Origin: a virus
Reading direction: 5' to 3' (one strand)
DNA: 34,731 bases
IMG/VR virus record: IMGVR_UViG_3300031576_001287
Span: 1-34,731 of that record
In this document: piece by piece, positions 20,594-29,288 of the stretch
How positions within the stretch are numbered: the first letter of the stretch is position 1
Layout: each line of letters starts with the position of its first letter
Notes under the pieces: generated by a model
The model's database searches: none
Told to the model about the DNA's origin: nothing
Seen by the model: only the letters and a program-made list of their open reading frames with translations
Made by a program: the position numbers and the translations under genes

Positions 20594-21079
20594 ATGCGGT
20601 TGAATAAATTTTTTCTCGCGTTTATTTTTTTCTTCGCGCTCGCAGGGTTTTCGGTGCTCTCGGCGCAAACCATGAACGAAAATGCCGTGCCCGATCTGTA
20701 CAACAAGATTTTTAATCCGGAACTGATCGTCGTGATTCTCGCTATTCAAGGCGCGGTCAAAGGGATTCGCACCGTGATCAATGTCAAGGGCTTTTTGGCT
20801 GTGGTTATCACTATCGTCGTCAGCCTGGCTTATGGTCTGATTCAATTTGGGATGGGCGGCCAGGGCACGGCTTACGGTTTGATTGCCGGCGCGCTGGCGG
20901 CGTTGACGTTCTATTGGTCTAAAAATCTTGGGACTGTGCTCGCGGCGTTTGGCGTCGGCAATAAAGAAGGCTTGGCCGCCGCCAATATTAGCACCGATTC
21001 ATTTCTCAATCTGTTTAGCAGAGATGGAATTTTCGCCAGTACCTTGCGCATCCTAAAATATTTATTCATTCGTAGTTAA
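20594..21079 (+). CDS. Holin-like multi-pass membrane protein with signal peptide
   Basis: Product of 161 aa starting MRLNKFFLAFIFFFALAGFS; GAGG lies upstream of this ATG. Seen: an N-terminal signal peptide with an AQ end (LSAQ), then hydrophobic segments near residues 43-55 (LIVVILAIQGAVK), 65-85 (GFLAVVITIVVSLAYGLIQF) and 92-110 (TAYGLIAGALAALTFYW). Short charged loops between. A protein of this size and topology among late genes could be a holin or an anchored virion protein. The signal peptide is unusual for a holin. No family recognised with certainty. Confidence 0.6.
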   Translation: MRLNKFFLAFIFFFALAGFSVLSAQTMNENAVPDLYNKIFNPELIVVILAIQGAVKGIRTVINVKGFLAVVITIVVSLAYGLIQFGMGGQGTAYGLIAGALAALTFYWSKNLGTVLAAFGVGNKEGLAAANISTDSFLNLFSRDGIFASTLRILKYLFIRS

Positions 21080-21141
21080 AGTTTCACCGGCGCGACGATC
21101 AAAGCGTTTTTGATATTCACATTTAAAATCGAGAGATCAAC

Positions 21142-21420
21142 ATGGAAGCCAAATTAAAAGTTTATACCGGCAATGCGAATTTCAATGGCCGGCGTTATGG
21201 CGTGTTGTTCAGCAAAGGCGTCGGCGAAGCGACCGCAAAGCAGGCGCACATTTTGGTGAAAAATTGGGGCTACAAATGTCCGGAGTTGGAGGGTGTCAAG
21301 TCCGAGGTCGCGAGTCAGAAGTCCGAAGTTATTGCGCCCAAATCGGAAGCGGCTAATGATGGAGCTAACGGCGGCGCCTTTAAAATTGACGCCAACAAAA
21401 CGAACACGCTGAAGAAATAA
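21142..21420 (+). CDS. Unknown small late protein with in-frame repeat tail
   Basis: Product of 92 aa starting MEAKLKVYTGNANFNGRRYG. Seen: an N-terminal domain (residues 1-52) with VLFSKGVGEATAKQAHILVK, then a tail of KSEV/KSEA units (VKSEVASQKSEVIAPKSEAA). The tail is encoded by the AAGTCCGAGGTC repeat inserted in frame (21298-21351). The gene abuts the next (2-bp gap). The role is unknown; position suggests a minor virion protein. Confidence 0.6.
   Translation: MEAKLKVYTGNANFNGRRYGVLFSKGVGEATAKQAHILVKNWGYKCPELEGVKSEVASQKSEVIAPKSEAANDGANGGAFKIDANKTNTLKK
21298..21351. repeat. AAGTCCGAGGTC repeat inside a coding region, in frame
   Basis: Units AAGTCCGAGGTC (21298-21309), AGAAGTCCGAAGTT (21317-21330) and AAATCGGAAGC (21340-21350) encode KSEV, KSEV and KSEA. 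This is the same family that fills prophage spacers, here used as protein-coding DNA without breaking the frame. Confidence 0.8.
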
Positions 21421-21422
21421 CC

Positions 21423-21623
21423 ATGCCGAACGCTGAAGAGAAAGTGACGCTGCGGGATGTTTTTGGATTGCAGCTCGAAATGAGCAAGCAACTCAGCGAG
21501 ATGAATTTGAAAATCGAGCGCATCAAGATTCGTGTCTTTATCATCGCCGTAGTGGTTTCATTGTCGGTCAGTGTGGGCGCGAAATTAGCCATGCAATTTT
21601 TTAATCTTTTACCCTTGCCGTAA
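21423..21623 (+). CDS. Small membrane protein, XhlA-like
   Basis: Product of 66 aa. Seen: a coiled-coil N-terminal half (RDVFGLQLEMSKQLSEMNLK) followed by one C-terminal TM helix (about residues 38-58: VFIIAVVVSLSVSVGAKLAM). This layout (amphipathic helix, then one TM) is that of the haemolysin XhlA/holin-associated family. Together with the multi-pass protein at 20594 it may form a lysis pair, but no endolysin is seen nearby. A 2-bp gap separates it from the previous stop. Confidence 0.6.
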   Translation: MPNAEEKVTLRDVFGLQLEMSKQLSEMNLKIERIKIRVFIIAVVVSLSVSVGAKLAMQFFNLLPLP

Positions 21624-21632
21624 GGAGAAGTC

Positions 21633-22106
21633 ATGGGCCGTTTACATGCCAGTTATTTTAAAGTCGTGACCGCGGGCGGTGACTTGGATGCCGCGACCGA
21701 GCGCGAACTCGCCAAAAATGTCGTGACGCTCACCGGCGAGGGCAAAATGGTAGAGCATATCGTGAGCGACAACCCCAATCCGGTCGAGCGTTATGAGATC
21801 GGCACCGGCTTCAATCTGAAGGGGGTGATAGTTTACGATGACGATCAAGACGCGGTGGATTTGCTCGGCGGCTCGATCACCAGCAGCGTTTACACCAAGA
21901 CGCACGGCATCCGCACCTTGCCCAAAAAAGATATTCGCGTCGGGGTCTATCGCAAGGACGGCGAGATCGTGACGTATGATCTCACCGACATGAATTTCAT
22001 GCCGAAGGTGGAAGCGGCGTTCGAGCAAGACAAGCGGACGTATCTGCCGTTCGAGTTGATGAGCACGAGCACCAGCGATTTGACGATTGACAACTCGGCG
22101 GCATAA
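21633..22106 (+). CDS. Probable major tail (tube) protein
   Basis: Product of 157 aa with AAGGAG upstream. Seen: an all-beta, Asp/Gly-rich sequence (FNLKGVIVYDDDQDAVDLLG; KKDIRVGVYRKDGEIVTYDL) with a single TM-free domain. It is directly upstream of the G/GT chaperones and tape measure, the usual place of the tail tube gene in siphoviruses and Mu-like phages. A strong terminator follows at 22141, which suits a highly expressed structural gene. The identity is inferred from size, composition and position. Confidence 0.6.
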   Translation: MGRLHASYFKVVTAGGDLDAATERELAKNVVTLTGEGKMVEHIVSDNPNPVERYEIGTGFNLKGVIVYDDDQDAVDLLGGSITSSVYTKTHGIRTLPKKDIRVGVYRKDGEIVTYDLTDMNFMPKVEAAFEQDKRTYLPFELMSTSTSDLTIDNSAA

Positions 22107-22140
22107 AGAGCCTACCTCCGATGACCCAACACACAGCCGC

Positions 22141-22176
22141 AGTCCCGCCGTCGAAAGACGGCGGGACTGAATTTTT
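22141..22176 (+). terminator. Strong intrinsic terminator after tail tube gene
   Basis: AGTCCCGCCGTC / GACGGCGGGACT is a perfect 12-bp stem capped by a GAAA tetraloop and followed by GAATTTTTAT. It lies 35 bases after the tube gene stop and 17 bases before the next start. Confidence 0.85.
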
Positions 22177-22192
22177 ATCACAAGGAGATTCC

Positions 22193-22480
22193 ATGGCAAA
22201 AAATTCAGAATTAAAATTAACGCTGAAAAAAGCCGTCACGATGGGCGCGCTGAAAACGCTCGACAAATACGGCTTGACCGCCCGCCCGGATCGCAATGAT
22301 ATGACGATGACGCAAAGCATTTACGAAATTTGCCTGAATGAAAATTATTTGCGCGAAGTTTGTGAAGCGATTTACGAAGATGATTTTTCGAGCATGGCAT
22401 TTGAAAGTCTCGATTTGCGGGAAGTGATTGGCGGGTATAAAAGTTTTTTGCAAAACTTTTTCAGTGCTATGAAGAATTAA
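22193..22480 (+). CDS. Tail assembly chaperone G (short form)
   Basis: Product of 95 aa starting MAKNSELKLTLKKAVTMGAL with AAGGAGATTCC upstream. Seen: a small helical protein rich in acidic residues (YEICLNENYLREVCEAIYED). It sits between tail tube and tape measure, the fixed place of the chaperone pair. A slippery heptamer lies 12 codons before the stop (counting the stop). Family knowledge: the G and GT products, made in a fixed ratio, bind and solubilise the tape measure before tube assembly. Confidence 0.78.
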   Translation: MAKNSELKLTLKKAVTMGALKTLDKYGLTARPDRNDMTMTQSIYEICLNENYLREVCEAIYEDDFSSMAFESLDLREVIGGYKSFLQNFFSAMKN

Positions 22481-22707
22481 ACCGGATCAGCGAGAAGCTT
22501 TATGCACGAGGAAAGAATGATGAAGCGCCGCACGGCAATAATGAACCGGATGAATTTACCTGGCATCGGCTGATACGGCATTTGATCCGGGCCGGTTATG
22601 GCGATTATCCCACAGCCGCCGCCGCCAACTTGATCGACGCGGCAATCTTTATTTATCTCGGCAGTGACAAAGAAGCGCGGCTTGAAAAGTTATTAAACAC
22701 CCCTTAA
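22193..22707 (+). CDS. Tail assembly chaperone GT, made by -1 frameshift
   Basis: Inferred product of 171 aa: frame 22193-22450, then from 22450 in the -1 frame to TAA at 22705-22707. Seen: the -1 frame stays open from the slip site and reads helical, protein-like sequence (FQCYEELNRISEKLYARGKN; TWHRLIRHLIRAGYGDYPTA; LIDAAIFIYLGSDKEARLEK) that ends one base before the tape-measure ATG. This second part has no ATG with SD of its own. The same layout as lambda G/GT and most long-tailed phages. The alternative, a separate gene in the second frame, is less likely. Confidence 0.8.
22444..22450 (+). other. Slippery heptamer U UUU UUG (-1 frameshift site)
   Basis: In the G frame the codons read AGT TTT TTG, giving T TTT TTG, which matches X XXY YYZ. 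After a one-base slip both tRNAs re-pair and reading goes on as TTT TTT GCA AAA CTT. A second weaker run (C TTT TTC) follows at 22455-22461. Confidence 0.8.
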
Positions 22708-22708
22708 C

Positions 22709-25645
22709 ATGGCCTTATTAAACATCAAAATCCAGCTCGACGGCACGCAGTTTAAAGATGAAAGCGGCCGCATTGTCGGCACCGTCGAGGGCATGGAAGG
22801 GAAAGTCTCAGGTTCGCTAAACTCGATGACGGCGAAAGTGGGACTTTTTGCTTTTGGGTTCAATCAGATCATCGGCGTGGCGCAACAAGTGGCCGGGGCG
22901 CTCACCGCGCCGATTGCGAAGTTTGCCGAGTTTGGAACCAGCATGGCAAACATCGGTTCGCTGGGCGTCAATAACATTAGCGAGATTCGCACCGAGATTT
23001 TGTCGATGTCGCGCGACGTCAGTGTGCCGATCAGCGCGCTCACGGCCGGCATGTATGAAGTGGTGAGCGCCGGCGTTGCGGCCAGCAATCAAATTGATTT
23101 TCTGCGGCTCACGGCGCAAGCCGCGAAAGCCGGGGTCGCCGAAACTTCCGATGCCATCAACTTCGCCGCCGCGGTGATCAAAGGCTATGGCTTGGAATGG
23201 AGCGCGACGCAGACCATTCTCGATAAAGGTTTTCAAACCGTCAATCTCGGTCAGACCAAATTCAGCGAATTGGCGCAATCTATGGGCGGCGTAATTCCGC
23301 TGGCCAATGCGCTGAAGGTGCGTTTGGATGAACTGTTTGGCGGTTATGCGGCGTTGACCGGCGTGACCGGCAACACGGCTGAAGTAACGACGCAATTCAA
23401 AGCCGTGATGACCGGCTTGGCCGATCCGACAGATGAATTACTCAAGCTCGTGCAGCAGCACGGCCATGCGACCGTTGAAAGCGCCGTGGCGCAAGAGGGT
23501 TTGACCGGCATTCTGAAAATCTTGCAAACGGCGACGGGCGGCTCCGCGACCGAGATGGCGAAATTCTTTGGCAGCGTCGAAGCGGTGAATGCGTTGCTGG
23601 CGTTGACCGGCGAGCAGTTCAACAGCTTCACCGAAAAAACCGAGGCGATGGCCAACAGCGCCGGGGCGATGACGGCCGCTTACGAGGTGCAAAGCGATAC
23701 GATTGAATCGCGCTGGCTGATCATGCAGAATCGCGCCAACGTCCGGCTGTTTGAATTTCTGGAAACGGTGAAGCCGGTGATCACGGGCTTGCAGGATGTT
23801 GCCATCAAGCTGATCGAGCTGGATTGGCGACCGTTCATTATCGGCGCAACCACGGCGGGCACGGCGCTGATCGCGCTAAATTTTCCCACGATCATTACCG
23901 GCATCGCCAGCTTGGGAACGGCCATTGTTTCTTTCAGCGTGACCGCCACGGCCGCAATCACCGCGATTCCGTTGGTTGGTTGGGTTGCAGCCGGCGTGAC
24001 GGCCCTTGCCACTTTAACTGCGGCGCTGATCTTGACCGCGAAGGATGAAAAGGATTTGGCCGAAGAGCGCGCGCGCACGGCCAAGGAAACGATCAATATT
24101 ATTGACGCGGAAAAACAGCGGATCGAGCAAGCAATCGAGACCAATGGGGCGACCGTTGAGACCACGAAGCAATTGCGTTTGATGAATGAAGAGTTGATCC
24201 GGCAACAAAAAATTATCAGCGACGCGAATCTTACCATCTTCACGCAAAAGCTGGAAGAGTCAAAGACTGATTTGGATGATTTGCAGCAAGGGTTGATCGA
24301 CAGCTTTGATTTGACCGGAATTTTGCTGCGTGATCTCAATCAGCGCACGAGCGGCGACATCGTAAAGATGGAAGAGTTTGTCACCAAGCGTCTCGCCGAA
24401 TTGGGGGATTTTCAATTTAAAAATAAATTGGGTTTGATCCAACTTACTGAGCAAGAATTAGAAACCATCGAGGCCGAACATGCGAGTTACTCCGAAATTA
24501 TCCAGCCTCTGCAACAAGCGGCGGCGGCCCAAAAGAACTACAATCAAGAGATCGAGAATCGAAAACGCTTACTCGACACTGCCGGGAGCGAATCCGATAA
24601 AGTTCAAACGCTCTCCAGCAAAGCCAGCTTCACAGCGCCGGCAAAAAGCGAAATCGAAAAACAGTTAAAAAATTTGTTTCCGGTTTCTGGAGAGTTTATT
24701 GATTTACCGATCCATGCCACGGTTTCGATGCCAGCGCCACGCTTTGTTGACGAGCTGAAAATTTTCACGGTGGACATGCAAAGTGAATTAGCCGCAGCGA
24801 CGTTTGGCAGAGAAGATGAATTGCTGCGGCTGCAATTTGACAACAAGCTTTTGACCGAGGAAGATTATTTCAGTCAACGGCTTTTGCTGTTGGAAGATTT
24901 TCAGCAGCAGCAAGCGGAAATCTTCGGGAAAGAATCCGCTGAAGCCTTAAAAGTGAGTCTGGAGAAAACCCGCTTTGAAGAACAATATCTCAGCAAAAAG
25001 CGCCAGCTTGAAGAGCAAAGCGTCCGCTCGTTTCTCGCGACCACGAGCGGGCTTATGGGCGCATTTCAAGGGATTAACGAAAACTTGTTTGCGGTGGGCA
25101 AAGGCTTCGCTTATGCTCAGGCTGTGGTCGATACTTACGCGGCGGCAAACAAAGCGCTCGCCGCTTATCCACCGCCCTTTAGCTATATCGCCGCCGCCGC
25201 GAGCATTGCCACCGGCATTGCTAACGTTGCCAAAATCAACGCCACCAAATTTGAGCGGCGCGACACCGGGGGCTTTCTCGGCGATGATCAACGCACCTTA
25301 TTTAGTGGTGACTTTGGCGGCGGCGAAAATCGTTTTATTATCGCCAACGACGGCGAATTCATCATCAACCGCGCGGCGACCGCGCGTCATCGTGAGCTGC
25401 TTGAATTAGTCAATGCCAGCAACGGCCGCGATATTTTTCCACGGCGACAAGATGGCGGGATCGTGGGCGGCGGCTCGACCGGCGCGCCGGCCATCGGCTT
25501 CGGAAATATTGATGTAGCCGAATTGGGCCGGAAGATCGGCGAAAATATTCAGATCGAATTGCGCGCAGAATTAGATGCCATGCGCTTCTATCGGGACACA
25601 CTGCCGAAGTATGAACGCGAAGAAAATCTGCGGCGGGTGTCATGA
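22709..25645 (+). CDS. Tail tape measure protein
   Basis: Product of 978 aa that sets tail length and is injected with the DNA. Seen: an N-terminal TP901-type core (about residues 80-330: MANIGSLGVNNISEIRTEIL; VPISALTAGMYEVVSAGVAA; VTGNTAEVTTQFKAVMTGLA), a hydrophobic section of several TM helices (about 375-445, with ATTAGTALIALNFPTIITGI), then long charged helices (about 445-780) and a C-terminal Gly-rich end with DTGGFLGDDQRTLF. By the rule of about 1.5 angstrom per residue a tail near 145 nm is expected. It starts one base after the GT stop, and overlaps the next gene by 4 bp. Confidence 0.92.
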   Translation: MALLNIKIQLDGTQFKDESGRIVGTVEGMEGKVSGSLNSMTAKVGLFAFGFNQIIGVAQQVAGALTAPIAKFAEFGTSMANIGSLGVNNISEIRTEILSMSRDVSVPISALTAGMYEVVSAGVAASNQIDFLRLTAQAAKAGVAETSDAINFAAAVIKGYGLEWSATQTILDKGFQTVNLGQTKFSELAQSMGGVIPLANALKVRLDELFGGYAALTGVTGNTAEVTTQFKAVMTGLADPTDELLKLVQQHGHATVESAVAQEGLTGILKILQTATGGSATEMAKFFGSVEAVNALLALTGEQFNSFTEKTEAMANSAGAMTAAYEVQSDTIESRWLIMQNRANVRLFEFLETVKPVITGLQDVAIKLIELDWRPFIIGATTAGTALIALNFPTIITGIASLGTAIVSFSVTATAAITAIPLVGWVAAGVTALATLTAALILTAKDEKDLAEERARTAKETINIIDAEKQRIEQAIETNGATVETTKQLRLMNEELIRQQKIISDANLTIFTQKLEESKTDLDDLQQGLIDSFDLTGILLRDLNQRTSGDIVKMEEFVTKRLAELGDFQFKNKLGLIQLTEQELETIEAEHASYSEIIQPLQQAAAAQKNYNQEIENRKRLLDTAGSESDKVQTLSSKASFTAPAKSEIEKQLKNLFPVSGEFIDLPIHATVSMPAPRFVDELKIFTVDMQSELAAATFGREDELLRLQFDNKLLTEEDYFSQRLLLLEDFQQQQAEIFGKESAEALKVSLEKTRFEEQYLSKKRQLEEQSVRSFLATTSGLMGAFQGINENLFAVGKGFAYAQAVVDTYAAANKALAAYPPPFSYIAAAASIATGIANVAKINATKFERRDTGGFLGDDQRTLFSGDFGGGENRFIIANDGEFIINRAATARHRELLELVNASNGRDIFPRRQDGGIVGGGSTGAPAIGFGNIDVAELGRKIGENIQIELRAELDAMRFYRDTLPKYEREENLRRVS

Positions 25646-26928
25646 GCATTGCATTCAAACTAAAAGCGGTCAATACGGCTGACACCGGCGAAGTGGTTTC
25701 TGGTGGTATCGAGAATATCAGCAATCAGGTGATCAATCGGCTGAGTTTCGATCAAACAGTCGGCGATGAATTTTTCATCAAATCATCAGATATGATTTTA
25801 GAAACCGTGGGCGTTTTGCCGCAGATAGATCGAATTCCCGTGGGCAATAATTGGATCGCGGTCTATGTCAATGATTTGCTCTTTAACGTTTATCAGCATC
25901 CCGGCCAATCGAATTACGTGGAGTACAATAAAAAAACCGGAGTTTATAAGTACCGGTTATATGCGATGCAAAAGGTGTTTTACGACCACTTAAAAAGCAC
26001 GATCATTGAATACTCCACGGATTCCCATGAATGGAATCACGACATTCCGGCATCCTTCGTTACGATTGATTCGATTACCGTGCATAATGGCAGCGGAACG
26101 CCTTTTAGCACTTTAGATCGTGCCGGTTTTTCATTGGGTGATTTACTCGGTAGCCTGGTTTCGGCTGATAACGATTATGGTTACAAGATCAACAGTATGA
26201 CGGTGCCGATGCCGACGAAAAATGACAACGATCTGCCGATCATTTGGCGCGGGCTGTCGGTGGATATTGGCGACACCGATGAAAACATTATCAACCTGAA
26301 TTTCTACGAGAACGGCGTGGACATTTTTCACACCAGGTGGTTTGAGATTTTTCAACTGGCGGTGTTTGGGTGGAATGCTTTCATTAAAGTGCAGCCGGTT
26401 TTCGCCAATGATGATTTGGCGATTAACATTGACATTGTTCCGAAGGGCAATGCCGATCTCGGCACCCCGGTTGAAGATGTCAAATGGATCGAGCGGACGC
26501 GCGTGCCCAAGAAATATCAACTCGACGGCATTCAGCTTTCCGGCGAAAACTTTGAATATACGCAAGGCGATTTGGACGGGGCGAATGTGTTCTCGCGCTC
26601 GATAGAGATTTCGGATTACGATCAACCGATTGACGATCACGATCTGAAACTCTATTGGGCGGCGGGGGATTATAACGCCGGCAGCGGAAAGTATGAATTG
26701 ACCGCGCCCTATTTTACGGCCGGCTTGGTGTCGTTGGCTTACGATAATATGATCAGCGCCGGCAATGGCTTTGAAGGCAAGGTTTTGCTGATTTATGAAG
26801 ATGGCGGCGTTGAACAGGTTTTACAAGTGCTCGATCAAATCGTGATCGGAGCCGAGACGATGCAGATCAACACGATTCGCGGGGATGCCAGTGGTAGGGC
26901 CAGCATCGAAGGAATCGTCATCGCTTAA
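25642..26928 (+). CDS. Tail tip / distal tail hub protein
   Basis: Product of 428 aa, overlapping the tape-measure stop by 4 bp (ATGA). Seen: a mixed beta protein with YQHPGQSNYVEYNKKTGVYK, then WNHDIPASFVTIDSITVHNG, and an Asp-rich C-terminal half (DNDYGYKINSMTVPMPTKND). No glycosidase or protease motif is visible. Position right after the tape measure is that of distal tail or tail-hub (Dit/Tal-like) proteins in siphoviruses. Called on position; fold not proven. Confidence 0.6.
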   Translation: MSIAFKLKAVNTADTGEVVSGGIENISNQVINRLSFDQTVGDEFFIKSSDMILETVGVLPQIDRIPVGNNWIAVYVNDLLFNVYQHPGQSNYVEYNKKTGVYKYRLYAMQKVFYDHLKSTIIEYSTDSHEWNHDIPASFVTIDSITVHNGSGTPFSTLDRAGFSLGDLLGSLVSADNDYGYKINSMTVPMPTKNDNDLPIIWRGLSVDIGDTDENIINLNFYENGVDIFHTRWFEIFQLAVFGWNAFIKVQPVFANDDLAINIDIVPKGNADLGTPVEDVKWIERTRVPKKYQLDGIQLSGENFEYTQGDLDGANVFSRSIEISDYDQPIDDHDLKLYWAAGDYNAGSGKYELTAPYFTAGLVSLAYDNMISAGNGFEGKVLLIYEDGGVEQVLQVLDQIVIGAETMQINTIRGDASGRASIEGIVIA

Positions 26929-26932
26929 AGCC

Positions 26933-27349
26933 ATGCTCGCACAAAATATCAAAATCACTTTTATCGCCACGAGCAGCGGCTGGGTGCAAAAGACGCTGTT
27001 GTGTGATTATGCGCTCTTTGGGCTTGACCTTATTGGTGAGGTCAACGAAATGGTCGATTATTCTTTGGAGGAGAATTATCCCGGCGTCCGGCAGACCATT
27101 GAATTGAAAGTGAAGTTGGATTTGCACGAATCGTTTTTTATGGCTGACTTCCTCGGCTCGACCGATAAGGTTCTGAAGATCGACGGATTGTTTTTTGATG
27201 TGGTAAATGACATACGGCAGGCCAGTTTCGAGTTGTTCAAAAAAACCATGATCAGCTCGCACGTGACCTTGAAATTCAAAGCCAAAACACTTGGCGTCAA
27301 AATGCCGCCCACGGTTAAAGGCGGCAGCGTGATTGGAGTGATTGAATGA
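26933..27349 (+). CDS. Small tail-tip protein, unknown
   Basis: Product of 138 aa starting MLAQNIKITFIATSSGWVQK; the longer frame starts inside the previous gene. It begins 4 bp after the previous stop. Seen: beta-rich, with FFMADFLGSTDKVLKIDGLF and a Lys-rich C-terminus ending VKGGSVIGVIE. The size and place fit a minor tail-tip or tail-fibre attachment protein. It overlaps the next gene by 4 bp (ATGA). No family recognised. Confidence 0.6.
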   Translation: MLAQNIKITFIATSSGWVQKTLLCDYALFGLDLIGEVNEMVDYSLEENYPGVRQTIELKVKLDLHESFFMADFLGSTDKVLKIDGLFFDVVNDIRQASFELFKKTMISSHVTLKFKAKTLGVKMPPTVKGGSVIGVIE

Positions 27350-27708
27350 AAAACGTCATTACGTTGCAAAATTTAGACGGCTCGCCGGCAACCGGCAAGA
27401 GCGTCGAAGCTTATGAGTATGATGCCGCACCGCCGTACTATGGCGATAAAATCGGCGACTATTCAGAAGTGCCGGGCCTCGGCGAATATTATATTGAGAT
27501 CACCAGCACGGTCAAGGCGACGATCTTGGTGAATAGCGCCGTGCAATCGGCATTTGTCGGCTATCCCTTGCTTGGTGATCTTGGCCCAGGCTTCATTCCT
27601 GACGACTCGATCACCACGATCAAAATTGATGACGGCGCGGTAACGACGGCCAAGCTTGCCGATGGCAGTGTAACGCCAATCAAAACGACTTTTGCTGAGG
27701 ATCATTAA
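27346..27708 (+). CDS. Small tail-fibre-like protein with DGxVTTAKL repeats
   Basis: Product of 120 aa. Seen: an N-terminal beta domain (LQNLDGSPATGKSVEAYEYD) and a C-terminal run SITTIKIDDGAVTTAKLADG then SVTPIKTT, the short collagen-less repeat common in phage tail fibres and their adaptors (units of about 10 residues, 'DGAVTTAKLADG'). It overlaps the previous gene by 4 bp and precedes the large fibre by 1 bp. Likely a fibre neck or adaptor. Confidence 0.65.
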   Translation: MKNVITLQNLDGSPATGKSVEAYEYDAAPPYYGDKIGDYSEVPGLGEYYIEITSTVKATILVNSAVQSAFVGYPLLGDLGPGFIPDDSITTIKIDDGAVTTAKLADGSVTPIKTTFAEDH

Positions 27709-27709
27709 A

Positions 27710-29287
27710 ATGAAAAAGCTGATTGGGTTTTTGATTTTGCTTGGTCTCTGTGCAAATGTGCAAGCGCAGAGCAAAAAATTCCGTACCGATTCGTTGAAAG
27801 TCATGTTCTATCTCGACGCGCGCGGCCGCATGATCGTGCGCGATTCGTTGATTGTTTTAAACAATGTCCATGCCGATAAGTTTTACGGGGACGGCGCAAA
27901 CTTGACCGGCGTCGTCGGCTCGGTGAGCAGCACAACCGGAGATTTGATCTTAGGCGCGGATAGCGATGACAATGGCAGCGGCGATGCACGATTTCAAATT
28001 GGTGGAAGTGATCGCCTGAGAATTTATAACGCCGGCCGCGCTTATTTCGTTGATACGACGTTAGTGGTCGGAAATCCGAATTCCGGCTCGAGCGCCACGA
28101 GTCTGCCGGGCGTCGAAGCCCAAGAAGATACCACGGTTCAGGTCTCGGCCATTCGGATTTATGGCGGCGGCACTGGCTCGCGCCACGGTATGATTATGAC
28201 CGATGATTATAACGATGTCATTTCTTTTGTCAGCGGAAAAACCGGCACCGTACCGAATGGAAATGCGTCATGGCCGTTACGATTTTTTATTGCTGGCCCC
28301 GGAGAAGTTGCACGAATCACGACTACCGGCCGTATCGGCATTGGGGTGACTAATCCGGCTGCGGGTTTTTTCCATATTCATACGGGTAGTAGCAATGGCT
28401 TCAATGATGGGATCGCGTTGACAAATTCAGTAACCGGCAACACGAGTTCGGATGGATTTCATATTTATTGTGATGCCGTTGGCGGCGTCGGCATGATGAA
28501 TCGCGAAGCGGCTTATTTGACGCTTGGCACCAATGACATTGATCGTTTACACATTGATCAAAATGGTCATGTCGCCATTTCAGGAGCTTCGCCCGGCACA
28601 AGCTTGGCATTGGATGTGGTTAGCACAAATGGAGCTTTTGCGCCGCCAAGAATGACGCAAACGCAACGCGATGCGCTCACGCCAAGTAACGGCATGATGC
28701 TTTATTCAACGAGCACGAACAAATTTTATTTACGACAAAACGCCGCTTGGGATTCGCTGAGTACGGCGGCGGCCGCGTTCATTGGGGATACGACGGAAAT
28801 TTCGGTTTTTATCGACACGACTTCAACGAATAGTGGCAGCGGGAATTCGGTCGATCTCACCCGCTTGACGATTCGCCGCACTCACACCTATTGGGCGATG
28901 GATGCGGCGAATTCTGATACCCTGCTTTTCACGATTCCAATTCCAGAGTTTGCAGACTCTCTGGAATACGTTGTCTTGCCTTACCGTGCCAACACGAATT
29001 CGGGAGCTTATTATTTAAAATTTTCTTGGGAATTTCTTGATGATGATGATCCTGTGGATAATTCTTTTACTTATTCAAACAGCATGGAATTCACGGCACC
29101 AACGGCGAGTGCCAGCGGTCATTTTAAAAGCTATCGAAAAAGTTTAGCGACTGGATCATCGAAGTCGGCCAGCGGCCGATTAATCGACGGCATGATTATT
29201 CGTTTCGGTGGAAGCGACACGGCTACCGGCAACTTTGACCTATCAACTGAGATCGTGCTCGGTTGGAGCCGGAAGCGAGGATATTGA
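27710..29287 (+). CDS. Large tail fibre-like protein with Sec signal peptide
   Basis: Product of 525 aa starting MKKLIGFLILLGLCANVQAQ; GAGG lies upstream. Seen: an N-terminal signal peptide (1-20, VQAQ end), a Gly/Asp-rich beta region (DNGSGDARFQIGGSDRLRIY), and the segment APPRMTQTQRDALTPSNGMM followed by LYSTSTNKFYLRQNAAW, the pattern of fibre or trimeric receptor-binding proteins in which 'pprmtt.qRdai..p.eGm.vyn' precedes the last domain. The gene follows the fibre-neck gene, so the identity as tail fibre is good. The signal peptide is odd for a virion protein. Confidence 0.72.
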   Translation: MKKLIGFLILLGLCANVQAQSKKFRTDSLKVMFYLDARGRMIVRDSLIVLNNVHADKFYGDGANLTGVVGSVSSTTGDLILGADSDDNGSGDARFQIGGSDRLRIYNAGRAYFVDTTLVVGNPNSGSSATSLPGVEAQEDTTVQVSAIRIYGGGTGSRHGMIMTDDYNDVISFVSGKTGTVPNGNASWPLRFFIAGPGEVARITTTGRIGIGVTNPAAGFFHIHTGSSNGFNDGIALTNSVTGNTSSDGFHIYCDAVGGVGMMNREAAYLTLGTNDIDRLHIDQNGHVAISGASPGTSLALDVVSTNGAFAPPRMTQTQRDALTPSNGMMLYSTSTNKFYLRQNAAWDSLSTAAAAFIGDTTEISVFIDTTSTNSGSGNSVDLTRLTIRRTHTYWAMDAANSDTLLFTIPIPEFADSLEYVVLPYRANTNSGAYYLKFSWEFLDDDDPVDNSFTYSNSMEFTAPTASASGHFKSYRKSLATGSSKSASGRLIDGMIIRFGGSDTATGNFDLSTEIVLGWSRKRGY

Positions 29288-29288
29288 G

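Noticed and set aside
22121-22192. Upstream extension of the chaperone gene to ATG 22121
   Set aside because: The extension runs through the terminator hairpin; the ATG at 22193 has a strong AAGGAG.
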